64,000 nucleotides of DNA from CAMAVH01 sp036500145. GTDB taxonomy: Bacteria > Pseudomonadota > Alphaproteobacteria > SMXQ01. The stretch spans positions 26,310 through 90,309 of the forward strand of contig DASYCO010000057.1 of NCBI GenBank assembly GCA_036500145.1. The letters run 5' to 3'. The position numbers were made by a program, and so were the translations under genes. Shown piece after piece: positions 8,842 to 16,307 of this stretch (position 1 is the first letter of the stretch; the number at the start of each line of letters is the position of its first letter). The notes beneath the pieces are model-generated. The model was not told the DNA's origin. It saw only the letters and a list, made by a program, of their open reading frames with translations, and searched no databases.

Positions 8842-8864
8842 ACCCTCGGATTAAGCGCGAGGGT
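8842..8864 (-). repeat. REP-like palindrome (divergent copy)
   Basis: ACCCTCG...CGAGGGT with a 9-base centre, a weaker copy of the dispersed element defined by ACCCTCGGG-n5-CCCGAGGGT. The outer GATG on the right and the GA on the left place it in the reverse orientation relative to the copy at 8923. Confidence 0.6.
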
Positions 8865-8922
8865 GATGATGGAAATACCTCGCCCTATCCACGCGCGCAG
8901 AGTTCGAGTTTCTTAAACCGTC

Positions 8923-8945
8923 ACCCTCGGGCTTGACCCGAGGGT
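8923..8945 (+). repeat. REP-like palindrome, left flank of the GIY-YIG gene
   Basis: Perfect 9-bp stem ACCCTCGGG (8923-8931) with CCCGAGGGT (8937-8945), loop CTTGA, inside the wider consensus GTCACCCTCGGGCTTG. It lies 15 bp beyond the stop codon of the GIY-YIG gene and is mirrored by an inverted copy on the other side of that gene. Confidence 0.8.
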
Positions 8946-8960
8946 CCACGGGGCCGCCGC

Positions 8961-9248
8961 CTAGGTGATAATTTGCGGGTAAAGGTCGAGCCAGTCAGGA
9001 TTCGACCTTTCAATGAGCGTGATTTTCCAATCGCGGATCCATCGCTTGAGATTCTTCTCGCGCTGGATGGCGGTCTGGATGTCGTCGTATTGCTCGTAAT
9101 GCACGAGCCGCTTCACGCCATAGCGTTTCGTAAATCCATCTATGGCGTCTTCCCGATGCTCGTGAATGCGCCGGACAAGATCGCTGGTCACGCCGACGTA
9201 TAGCGTGCCGTTTCTGTCGCTCGCGAGAATGTAGACGTATCCGCCCAT
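8961..9248 (-). CDS. Single-domain GIY-YIG endonuclease-like protein
   Basis: A 95-residue protein that is just the GIY-YIG nuclease fold. YVYILAS and LYVGVTSDLVRRIHEH hold the two strand motifs and the conserved Arg, and the segment EQYDDIQTAIQREKNLKRW carries the catalytic-type Glu and the family's E..K.W..WK ending. Proteins of this type (UPF0213/YhbQ-like) cut or bind branched DNA, with uncertain roles. The gene is closely flanked by an inverted pair of the same palindromic repeat (8923-8945 and 9271-9293), an arrangement suggesting the enzyme and the repeat belong to one small mobile unit. Alternatively it is an ordinary housekeeping gene beside intergenic repeats. Confidence 0.88.
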   Translation of the reverse strand: MGGYVYILASDRNGTLYVGVTSDLVRRIHEHREDAIDGFTKRYGVKRLVHYEQYDDIQTAIQREKNLKRWIRDWKITLIERSNPDWLDLYPQIIT

Positions 9249-9270
9249 CGTTGAAGCGCCGGTAAGATGG

Positions 9271-9293
9271 GCCCTCGGGTCAAGCCCGAGGGT
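9271..9293 (-). repeat. REP-like palindrome, right flank of the GIY-YIG gene
   Basis: CCCTCGGG (9272-9279) pairs with CCCGAGGG (9285-9292) around TCAAG. It is the reverse complement of the copy at 8923-8945, including the outer GTGACGA, so the two point toward each other across the 288-bp gene. Confidence 0.8.
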
Positions 9294-9342
9294 GACGATT
9301 CATAATTAGTCCGTCGCCACGTTGGCCAGCAGGCGCGCGAGC

Positions 9343-9987
9343 TTAGCTGATGGTGGCGAGCAGCTTCGCCACCGGAGCGAAGCTGCGGCGGTGGTGCGGG
9401 GTGACGCCGAGGCGCGCCAGGCCGCTTTGGTGCTCGGCGGTGCCGTAGCCGACGTTGGTGTGCCAGCCGTAGCCGGGATGCGTCTCCGCCAGTTCGCGCA
9501 TGGTGCGGTCGCGCGCCACCTTGGCGAGGATCGAGGCGGCGGCGATGGAGAAGCAGAGCGCGTCGCCGCCGATCACGGCGCGGCCGGGACAGGGCAGCGC
9601 CGGATATTTGTTGCCGTCGACCAGCGCCGCCTCGGGCGCCACGGGCAGCGCGTCATGGGCGCGGCGCATGGCGAGGAAGCTCGCCTGCAGGATGTTGATC
9701 TCGTCGATCTCGGCCACGCTGGCCTCGCCGAAGCCGGCCCAGACGGCGGCGCCGAACAGCGCGCGCAGGCTCGCGTCGATGTCCTCGCGCGCCTCGCGGG
9801 TCAGCGCCTTGGAATCGTCGAGCCGGCGCGCTAATTTCTTCGGCAGCAGGGCCACGTCGAGCATCACGGCGACGGCCACCACCGGCCCCGCCCAGGGGCC
9901 GCGGCCGACCTCGTCGATGCCGCAGACGCGCGTGGCGCCATGTTCGCGCATCAGCTCGGTCTCGTGTCGGTAGCTCGGTCTCGGCAT
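9343..9987 (-). CDS. rnhB: Ribonuclease HII
   Basis: A 214-residue type 2 RNase H that removes ribonucleotides and RNA primers from DNA. The active-site Asp-Glu pair stands in CGIDEVGRGPWAGP (residues about 22-35), with DDSKALT after it, the third acidic residue in AALVDGNKYP, and the conserved ASILAKVARDR and HPGYGWHTNVGYGT segments. Normal length. It is the conserved neighbour of ccrM in alphaproteobacteria, but here the GIY-YIG unit separates the two. Confidence 0.96.
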   Translation of the reverse strand: MPRPSYRHETELMREHGATRVCGIDEVGRGPWAGPVVAVAVMLDVALLPKKLARRLDDSKALTREAREDIDASLRALFGAAVWAGFGEASVAEIDEINILQASFLAMRRAHDALPVAPEAALVDGNKYPALPCPGRAVIGGDALCFSIAAASILAKVARDRTMRELAETHPGYGWHTNVGYGTAEHQSGLARLGVTPHHRRSFAPVAKLLATIS

Positions 9988-10022
9988 GGGCTTGATGGAC
10001 TCGCTCGGAACTCAGACTGTGG

Positions 10023-11321
10023 TCAGTTGCTGCCGTTGCCGTCGCGTTCCTCGCGCCGGCGCTGCAGGCCTTCCTCCGCCGCCACCACGACCTTGGCCAT
10101 GCTGGGCGTCTCGCCCGGGGTGAAGAGGGCGCGGAGGATTTCGCGGAAGGATGTAATCCCGATGGCGGCCGCGTCGTCAAGCCTGCGCGCCATGACCATC
10201 CACAGCGGGCTGACGACCAGGGACAGCGCGATGATGGCGACGGCCATGCGGTGGCCTTCCGGCGTCACCAGCTCGTTGGCGGCGGCCGAGCCGGCGATGA
10301 CGAAGGAGAATTCGCCGATCTGGCCCATCACCGTGCCGGCGAGGAAGGCGCGGTTCCACGGCGTGCCGAGCATGCGCAGGATGCCGATGTTCAGCACCGT
10401 CTTGAACAGGGTGACGACGAGCAGCCAGAGCAGCACCGCGCCGATGTTGTCGCGGATGAAGCCGAGGTCGATCAGCAGGCCGATGGAGAGGAAGAACACC
10501 ATCATCAGGATGCTCTGGATCGGCCGCGTCGCCTCGGCCATGGCCTCGCTCTCGCGGCTGTTGCCGATCAGCACGCCGGCGAGGAACGCGCCGTAGGCGG
10601 GCGACAGCCCGATCAGGCCCGAGATGGTGGCGGCGCCGAGGCAGACGGCGAGGGCGGCGAGCGCCCGCAGGTCGTTGTGGCCGGCGAGGCGCTCGATCAG
10701 CGGCAGGCGGATGGTGCCGCTCTTTGCCAGCACGACGAGGAAGCCGATGAGGAAGAGCACGGCGAAGGCGATCTGCGTCATGCCGATCCAGCCGATGCCG
10801 CCCTCACCGGAGAGGTTGCGCACCACCAGCATCATCGGCACCACGGCCAAGTCCTGGGCGATCAGCACGGCGATGGTGAGCCGGCCCGTCTCGCTGTCGA
10901 CCTCGCCGATGTCCTCGAGGATCTTGATGGCGACCGCCGTGGAGGAGAGCGCCATGATGAAGCCGCCGACCAGGGCGGCGGTCGGGTTCCAGCCGAGCGC
11001 GTAGGACAGCAGCATGTTGAAGCCGAGTGCGCCGGCGATCTGCAGGGCCATGCAGCCGAGCGCCGTCTTCCACACGCGCATGAAGGAGCGCAGCGGCAGT
11101 TCCATGCCGATGAGGAAGAGCAGCAGCAGCACGCCGATGTCGGCGAGCAGGCTGATGTTGTCGCGTTCCGCGACGAGGCCGAGGACGGAAGGGCCGAGGA
11201 TGACGCCGGCGAGGATGTAGCCGACGATGGCGGGCTGGCGCAGCCAAGTCATGACCATGCCGCACAGCAGCGCGGCAAGACCGACGACGGCGATGGCGAT
11301 CAGACCGGCTTCATGGAACAT
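10023..11321 (-). CDS. CPA2-family cation:proton antiporter (KefB/YbaL-like core)
   Basis: A membrane antiporter with 11-13 hydrophobic helices, exchanging K+ or Na+ for protons. Family features are GYILAGVILGPSVLG near the N-terminus, LLLLFLIGMELPL, the ion-binding region ALSSTAVAIKILED with AVLIAQDLAVVPMML, and AYGAFLAGVLIGNS. From the ATG at 11321 it has 432 residues; 11366 would add 15 polar residues before the first helix. There is no C-terminal TrkA-N/KefB nucleotide-binding domain, only a 45-residue charged tail, so it lacks the ligand gate of classic KefB/KefC. The rnhB gene lies 35 bp downstream on the same strand. Confidence 0.88.
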   Translation of the reverse strand: MFHEAGLIAIAVVGLAALLCGMVMTWLRQPAIVGYILAGVILGPSVLGLVAERDNISLLADIGVLLLLFLIGMELPLRSFMRVWKTALGCMALQIAGALGFNMLLSYALGWNPTAALVGGFIMALSSTAVAIKILEDIGEVDSETGRLTIAVLIAQDLAVVPMMLVVRNLSGEGGIGWIGMTQIAFAVLFLIGFLVVLAKSGTIRLPLIERLAGHNDLRALAALAVCLGAATISGLIGLSPAYGAFLAGVLIGNSRESEAMAEATRPIQSILMMVFFLSIGLLIDLGFIRDNIGAVLLWLLVVTLFKTVLNIGILRMLGTPWNRAFLAGTVMGQIGEFSFVIAGSAAANELVTPEGHRMAVAIIALSLVVSPLWMVMARRLDDAAAIGITSFREILRALFTPGETPSMAKVVVAAEEGLQRRREERDGNGSN

Positions 11322-11403
11322 GCTGGGGGAAAAGTAACACGGAGGGTTGCTGGTGCGGGAGAGCAAACCTCAGCAATGTGGCGCAATGGGGGCGCCTTTA
11401 TTT

Positions 11404-12705
11404 CTACAGCAGCTTCAACTGGTCCCCCACCCTTGCAGGCCGCTCGAACAGGTCGGTGCGCAGGCCGGCGCCGCGCGGTTCGGCGTTGAAGCCGAGGCGC
11501 TTGGCGGCGAGGTCGAAGCGCTGCTTGATCAGCTCGGCGTAACGGCCCTCGCCGCGCATGCGGCTGCCGAAGTTGGGGTCGTTGAGCTTGCCGCCGCGCG
11601 TGCCCTTGATGAGCGAGAGCACATGCTCGGCCTTCATCGGGTAATGCGCCCACAGCCATTCGGCGAACAGGTCCTTGATCTCGTGCGGCAGGCGCAGCAG
11701 CACGTAGCCGGCGCGCCGCGCGCCCGCGTCCCAGGCCGCCTCCAGCAACTTTTCCATCTCGGCGTCGTTGAGGCCGGGGATCATCGGCGCGGTCATCACG
11801 CCGCAGGGCACGCCCGCCGCGTTCAGCTCGCGGATCGCCTGCAGGCGCAGGCGCGGCGAGGAGGCGCGCGGCTCCATGTTGCGCGCCAGCTCCGGATCGA
11901 GCGTGGTCAGCGACACGAAGACATGGGCTAGGCCCTTCTTCGCCATCGGCACCAGGATGTCGAGGTCGCGCAGGATGAGCGCCGACTTGGTGACGAAGCC
12001 GATGGGATGGTTGTAGGCCTGCAGCACCTTGAGGATGCCGCGCGTGATCTCGTGCTTGCGCTCGATCGGCTGGTAGGGGTCGGTGTTGGTGCCCATGGCG
12101 ATCACCTGGCATTTGTAGCCGGGCTTGCGCAGCTCCTCTTCCAGCAGGCGCGGGCCGTCGAACTTGGCGACGAGGCGCGTCTCGAAGTCGAGGCCGGGCG
12201 AATAGCCGAGATAGGCGTGGGTCGGCCTGGCGAAGCAGTAGATGCAGCCATGCTCGCAGCCGCGATAGGGATTGATCGACTGGGTGAAGGGAATGTCGGG
12301 CGAATCGTTGCGCGCAATGACGCTGCGGCTGGTGTCGCTCTGCACGGTGGTGCGCAGCGGCGGCATCTCCTCGTCCTCGGCGAGGCGCTGGGCGATGTCC
12401 CAGCCGTCGTCGGTCAGGATGCGCGTCTCAGGCTCGAAGCGCCCGGTGGCGTTGCTCACCGCGCCGCGCCCCTTGATGGCGCGGTCGGGCAGCGCCTGGT
12501 CGGGGTCGAGGGCGTCGTTGTCCGATCCGTTTTCCGGTTCGAACGGCGTCGGCTCAAAGGAGGGCTCGAAGGGCGTCGGTTCGAAGGCGGAGGGCTCGAA
12601 GGACGAATCGGGCGATGGCGCGAAATCGTCGGACGGCGCGGACGCCGAGAGGCTCGCCGGGTGAGGCGCATCCGCGTCGGACGCATGGGGATGATTTTGG
12701 GTCAT
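11404..12705 (-). CDS. PA0069-family radical SAM protein (SplB-like)
   Basis: A 433-residue radical S-adenosylmethionine enzyme of unknown reaction. The [4Fe-4S]-binding CxxxCxxC is CEHGCIYC, in the setting QSINPYRGCEHGCIYCFARP that marks the PA0069 group, followed by AYLGYSPGLDFET, MGTNTDPYQPIE and FVTKSALILRDLDIL. The first 85 residues are a low-complexity acidic tail with five FEP triplets between about 35 and 58, not usual for the family. No dedicated partner gene is visible. The antiporter gene downstream ends its upstream region 82 bp away. Confidence 0.9.
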   Translation of the reverse strand: MTQNHPHASDADAPHPASLSASAPSDDFAPSPDSSFEPSAFEPTPFEPSFEPTPFEPENGSDNDALDPDQALPDRAIKGRGAVSNATGRFEPETRILTDDGWDIAQRLAEDEEMPPLRTTVQSDTSRSVIARNDSPDIPFTQSINPYRGCEHGCIYCFARPTHAYLGYSPGLDFETRLVAKFDGPRLLEEELRKPGYKCQVIAMGTNTDPYQPIERKHEITRGILKVLQAYNHPIGFVTKSALILRDLDILVPMAKKGLAHVFVSLTTLDPELARNMEPRASSPRLRLQAIRELNAAGVPCGVMTAPMIPGLNDAEMEKLLEAAWDAGARRAGYVLLRLPHEIKDLFAEWLWAHYPMKAEHVLSLIKGTRGGKLNDPNFGSRMRGEGRYAELIKQRFDLAAKRLGFNAEPRGAGLRTDLFERPARVGDQLKLL

Positions 12706-12800
12706 GGCGCGAGGCTAGTCGCGTCATAAGAACAAATCAAGAACAAGAGTCGCAGTCCTGAGTTCCCCGTTGGAAGTGCAGGGTTTTTTCCTCACATCGT

Positions 12801-12880
12801 CATGCCCGGGCTTGGCCGGGCATCCACGCCTCGCGATGCCCCCGTAAGAAGGCGTGGATGGCCGGGCCAAGTCCGGCCAT
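12801..12880. repeat. Inverted pair of G+C palindromes (REP doublet)
   Basis: ATGCCCGG/CCGGGCAT (12802-12823) and ATGGCCGG/CCGGCCAT (12858-12880) are related palindromes in opposite orientation. Their inner flanks are also complementary (GGCATCCACGCC against GGCGTGGATGGC), so the whole 80 bp can fold into one long hairpin or two small ones. It occupies the 423-bp gap between the radical SAM gene and the ion channel, in which no gene is visible. Confidence 0.75.
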
Positions 12881-12983
12881 GACGGAGGAAAGGAGCGAAG
12901 GCCTGAGCGACGGTCATGGCGAGGGAAGGAGGGCGTCTCAGCGCGGGCGGCATGATCGGCGAAATCGGCGCTTCCGCCGAGGG

Positions 12984-13006
12984 ACCCTCGGGTCAAGCGC
13001 GAGGGT
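12984..13006 (-). repeat. REP-like palindrome of the ACCCTCGGG family
   Basis: ACCCTCGGG-n7-CGAGGGT, followed by GATG as in the other reverse-oriented copies. It is intergenic, 122 bp before the channel gene. Confidence 0.7.
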
Positions 13007-13128
13007 GATGCAGGAGATGGGGCGCGCTCACTCTCTTGTCATGTCTGCGGTCATGACAGGGGCGTCGTGCTTCGCCATAGTGCGCCACGGCCTTTTCGCC
13101 GCCCCGTTGATGACCCTCCGGAGCCCCG

Positions 13129-14031
13129 ATGACCAAGACCGACTTTCCGCCCACGCCAGATCTCCGTCCGCATGCCGCCGCCATGCCGCGCCCTTGGCGC
13201 GCGCGCCTGGCCGACGCCGCCGAAAGCGTCGGCGTGCAGCGCGCCATCACGGCGCTGATCGTCCTCAACGCCGTCATCCTCGGCCTGGAGACCTCGCCCT
13301 CCGCCATGGCCGCCGCCGGGCCCTGGCTCGCCTGGCTCGATTTCGCGATCCTGCTGGTCTTCGTCGCCGAGTTGGCGTCGAAGATGGTTGGGCGCGGCCT
13401 CGCCTTCTTCCGCAACGGCTGGAACCTCTTCGACCTCGCCGTGGTCGGCATCGCCCTGGCGCCGGCGAGCGGCGCGCTCTCGGTGCTGCGGGCGCTGCGC
13501 ATCCTGCGCGTGCTGCGCCTCGTCTCCGTCGTGCCGTCGCTGCGCCGCGTCGTCGCCTCGCTGGTCAGCGCCATTCCCGGCCTCGGCGCCATCTCCGGCG
13601 TGCTGCTGCTGTTCTTCTACGTCAGCGCCGTGCTGGCGACGAAGCTCTACGGCGGGACCACGCCGGAGCTGTTCGGCAGCATAGGCGGCTCGATGTTCAC
13701 CCTGTTCCAGATCATGACGCTGGAAGGCTGGGCCGACATCGTGCGCGAGATCATGGAGCCGCAGCCACTCGCCTGGCTGTTCTTCATCCCCTTCATCCTG
13801 GTGGCAACCTTCACCATGCTGAACCTGTTCATCGCCATCATCGTCAACGCCATGCAGAGCGAGCACGAGGCGGAACAGCGCGCCGAGATGGCCGCCATCG
13901 AGAAGGCGTCGCAGGAGGAGACGGCGACCATCGGCGCCCAGATCGCCGGGCTCGGCGGCGAGCTGGGCAAGATGCGCGGCGAGCTCGCCGACATGCGCCG
14001 CGAGATGAAGGCGCTGTTGGCAAAAGCCTGA
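13129..14031 (+). CDS. Bacterial voltage-gated cation channel (NaChBac family), TLEGWAD filter
   Basis: A single-domain, six-helix channel subunit of 300 residues that should form homotetramers. Helix S4 (about 119-142) has Arg at every third position (LRALRILRVLRLVSVVPSLR). The pore filter is TLEGWAD (197-203), followed by a TMLNLFIAIIVNAMQ S6 helix. The cytoplasmic tail (245-300) has heptad-like EK/EM/LR content, typical of the tetramerising coiled coil. Sodium channels of this family have TLESWSM or LESWAS. A Gly at the fourth and Asp at the seventh filter position resembles calcium-selective members, so Ca2+ permeation is inferred. A GGAG site stands before the ATG. Confidence 0.92.
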   Translation: MTKTDFPPTPDLRPHAAAMPRPWRARLADAAESVGVQRAITALIVLNAVILGLETSPSAMAAAGPWLAWLDFAILLVFVAELASKMVGRGLAFFRNGWNLFDLAVVGIALAPASGALSVLRALRILRVLRLVSVVPSLRRVVASLVSAIPGLGAISGVLLLFFYVSAVLATKLYGGTTPELFGSIGGSMFTLFQIMTLEGWADIVREIMEPQPLAWLFFIPFILVATFTMLNLFIAIIVNAMQSEHEAEQRAEMAAIEKASQEETATIGAQIAGLGGELGKMRGELADMRREMKALLAKA

Positions 14032-14080
14032 GGCGCGTAAGCTTGGCCTATGAAGCCGGGGCGAACAGGGGAGAGGCGGC

Positions 14081-15658
14081 ATGGCGGGCGAGACGGAGAT
14101 CTTCATCGGGCTCGGCGGCGGCCAGCGCCAGACGCTGAGCCTGCGCCGCGCCAACCGCCACGGCCTGATCGCCGGCGCCACGGGCACCGGCAAGACGGTG
14201 ACGCTGCAGGGCCTGGCCGAAAGCTTCTCCGCCGCCGGCGTTCCGGTCTTCGTCGCCGACGTGAAGGGGGACCTCGCCGGCCTCGCCATGGCCGGCTCGC
14301 CGACCGCGAAGGCGCATGACGCCTTCGTCGCCCGCGCCAAGGAGATCGGCCTCGACGACTACAGCTACGCCGACAGCCCGGCGATCTTCTGGGACCTGTT
14401 CGGCAAGCAGGGCCATCCCATCCGAACCACCGTCTCGGAGATGGGGCCGCTGCTGCTGTCGCGGCTGATGAACCTCAACGAGACGCAGGAGGGCGTGCTC
14501 AGCATCGCCTTCCGCTATGCCGACGAGGAAGGTCTGCTGCTGCTCGACCTCGCCGACCTGCAGGCGATGCTTGCCCATGTCGCGGAGAACGCCGCCGCGC
14601 TGTCGGCGAAATACGGCAACGTCACCAAGGCGAGCGTCGGCACGATCCAGCGCCAGCTCCTGCAGCTCGATTCGCAGGGCGGCGGGCTGTTCTTCGGCGA
14701 GCCAGCGCTCGAGATCGGCGACTTCCTGCAGCTCGACGAGCAGGGGCGCGGCTACGTCAACGTGCTCGCCGCCGACAAGCTGATGCAGAGCCCGAAGCTC
14801 TACGCCACCTTCCTGCTCTGGCTGCTGTCGGAGCTGTTCGAGACGCTGCCCGAGGTGGGCGACCCCGACAAGCCCAAGCTCGCCTTCTTCTTCGACGAGG
14901 CGCATCTCCTGTTCGAGGACGCGCCGAAGGCCCTGGAGGACAAGATCGAGCAGGTCGTGCGCCTGATCCGCTCGAAAGGCGTCGGCGTCTACTTCGTCAC
15001 CCAGAATCCGATCGACATTCCCGAGAAGGTCGCGGCCCAGCTCGGCAACCGGGTCCAGCACGCATTGCGCGCCTTCACGCCGCGCGACCAGAAGGCGATC
15101 AAGGCAGCGTCCGAAACCTTCCGCATCAATCCCGCGCTCGACGTCGCCGCCGTCATCACCGAGCTGAAGATCGGCGAGGCGCTGGTCTCGACCCTGATGG
15201 AGGATGGTTCGCCTTCGGTCGTGCAGCGCACCTTGGTCAAGCCGCCGCGCTCGCGCGTCGGCCCCTTGAGCGAGAAGGAGCGGGCGATCATCCGCTCGGT
15301 CTCGCCGGTCGAGGGGAAGTACGACCATCCGGTCGACCGCGAATCGGCGGCGGAAATATTGATGGCGCGCGGCCAGGAGGCCGCTGCCGCGGCGGTCGCG
15401 GCGAAGGCCGACAAGGAAGCCGACCGGGCCGCCGCCGAGCGCGCCAAGCTCGAGGCGAAGCAGCGCGAGGCGGACTTGAGGGAGCAGGAGCGCCGGGCGC
15501 GGGCGGAGCGCGCCGCGGCCGCGCGGCCTTCCGTGGCGGAAAAGATGGCGACGACGGCAGCGCGTTCGGTCGCCAGCTCGCTCGGCCGCCAGGTCGCCAA
15601 CGAGCTCGGCCGCTCGCTGGTGCGCGGCGTGCTCGGCGGCCTGTTCAGGGGACGCTGA
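14081..15658 (+). CDS. DUF853 family ATPase (HerA-like, YjgR)
   Basis: A 525-residue P-loop ATPase of the HerA/FtsK-like group. The Walker A motif is GATGTGKT (32-39), the Walker B is LAFFFDEAHLLF (about 267-278), and VYFVTQNPIDIPEKVAAQLG is the sensor region typical of DUF853. The C-terminal 110 residues are a charged Ala/Glu/Lys/Arg helix rich in EAAAAAV and RAERAAAAR-type runs, probably a coiled coil. HerA-like proteins pump DNA or act with nucleases, but the YjgR group has no proven function. It begins 49 bp after the channel gene on the same strand and ends 5 bp from convergent moaB. Confidence 0.9.
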   Translation: MAGETEIFIGLGGGQRQTLSLRRANRHGLIAGATGTGKTVTLQGLAESFSAAGVPVFVADVKGDLAGLAMAGSPTAKAHDAFVARAKEIGLDDYSYADSPAIFWDLFGKQGHPIRTTVSEMGPLLLSRLMNLNETQEGVLSIAFRYADEEGLLLLDLADLQAMLAHVAENAAALSAKYGNVTKASVGTIQRQLLQLDSQGGGLFFGEPALEIGDFLQLDEQGRGYVNVLAADKLMQSPKLYATFLLWLLSELFETLPEVGDPDKPKLAFFFDEAHLLFEDAPKALEDKIEQVVRLIRSKGVGVYFVTQNPIDIPEKVAAQLGNRVQHALRAFTPRDQKAIKAASETFRINPALDVAAVITELKIGEALVSTLMEDGSPSVVQRTLVKPPRSRVGPLSEKERAIIRSVSPVEGKYDHPVDRESAAEILMARGQEAAAAAVAAKADKEADRAAAERAKLEAKQREADLREQERRARAERAAAARPSVAEKMATTAARSVASSLGRQVANELGRSLVRGVLGGLFRGR

Positions 15659-15663
15659 GGCGG

Positions 15664-16206
15664 CTAGGCCGTCGCCTTCTTCACGTGCTCCTGCAGGCGC
15701 GGCATGAGCTGCACCAGGTTGCAGGGGCGGAAGCGCGAGTCGAGCTGGGTCTTCATGATCTCCCAGCCGTCCTTGCAGGCCGAGGGCGAGCCGGGCAGGG
15801 CGAAGAGATAGGTGCCGCCGGCGAGGCCCGCCGTGGCGCGCGACTGGATCGTCGAGGTGCCGATCTTCTGGTAGCTCAGCATGCGGAACAGCTCGCCGAA
15901 GCCGTCGATCTTCTTTTCATAGATCGCCTCGAAGGCCTCGGGCGTCACGTCGCGCCCTGTCAGGCCGGTGCCGCCGGTGGCGATCACCACGTCGACGTTC
16001 GGGTCGGCGATCCATTGCTTCAGCTTGGCGGTGATCTCGCCGACGTCGTCATGCACGATGTCGCGCGCGGCGAGCCTGTGGCCGGCCTCGATCAGGCGGC
16101 TCTGCAGCACGTCGCCCGATTCGTCGTCCTTCGGACGGCGCGAGTCGGACACCGTGAGGACGGCGATGTTGACGGGAATGAGGGTGCGGGTTTCGTCGAT
16201 GGCCAT
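15664..16206 (-). CDS. moaB: Molybdenum cofactor biosynthesis protein MoaB
   Basis: A 180-residue MogA/MoaB-fold protein that adenylylates molybdopterin or acts in that step of cofactor assembly. Recognisable parts are AVLTVSDSRRPKDDESGD, VVIATGGTGLTGRDVTPEA and the C-terminal FALPGSPSACKDGWE. Full length. It is convergent with the DUF853 gene with only 5 bp between stops and is 101 bp downstream of the transglycosylase on the same strand. Confidence 0.95.
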   Translation of the reverse strand: MAIDETRTLIPVNIAVLTVSDSRRPKDDESGDVLQSRLIEAGHRLAARDIVHDDVGEITAKLKQWIADPNVDVVIATGGTGLTGRDVTPEAFEAIYEKKIDGFGELFRMLSYQKIGTSTIQSRATAGLAGGTYLFALPGSPSACKDGWEIMKTQLDSRFRPCNLVQLMPRLQEHVKKATA

Positions 16207-16307
16207 GATGGGCGGATGTTACGCCCGGGCGGGCCAGCCGTCAAAACGCGCGGCGCGCTTTCAAGGGCGTCATCAGGTTGCCGTTGCGCAACCTGGTTGC
16301 CGGCGCG

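Noticed and set aside
10251..11489. A 412-codon plus-strand frame over the antiporter gene
   Set aside because: Antisense shadow of a membrane protein with clear helices and motifs on the minus strand; Asp/Gln/His-rich and unlike protein.
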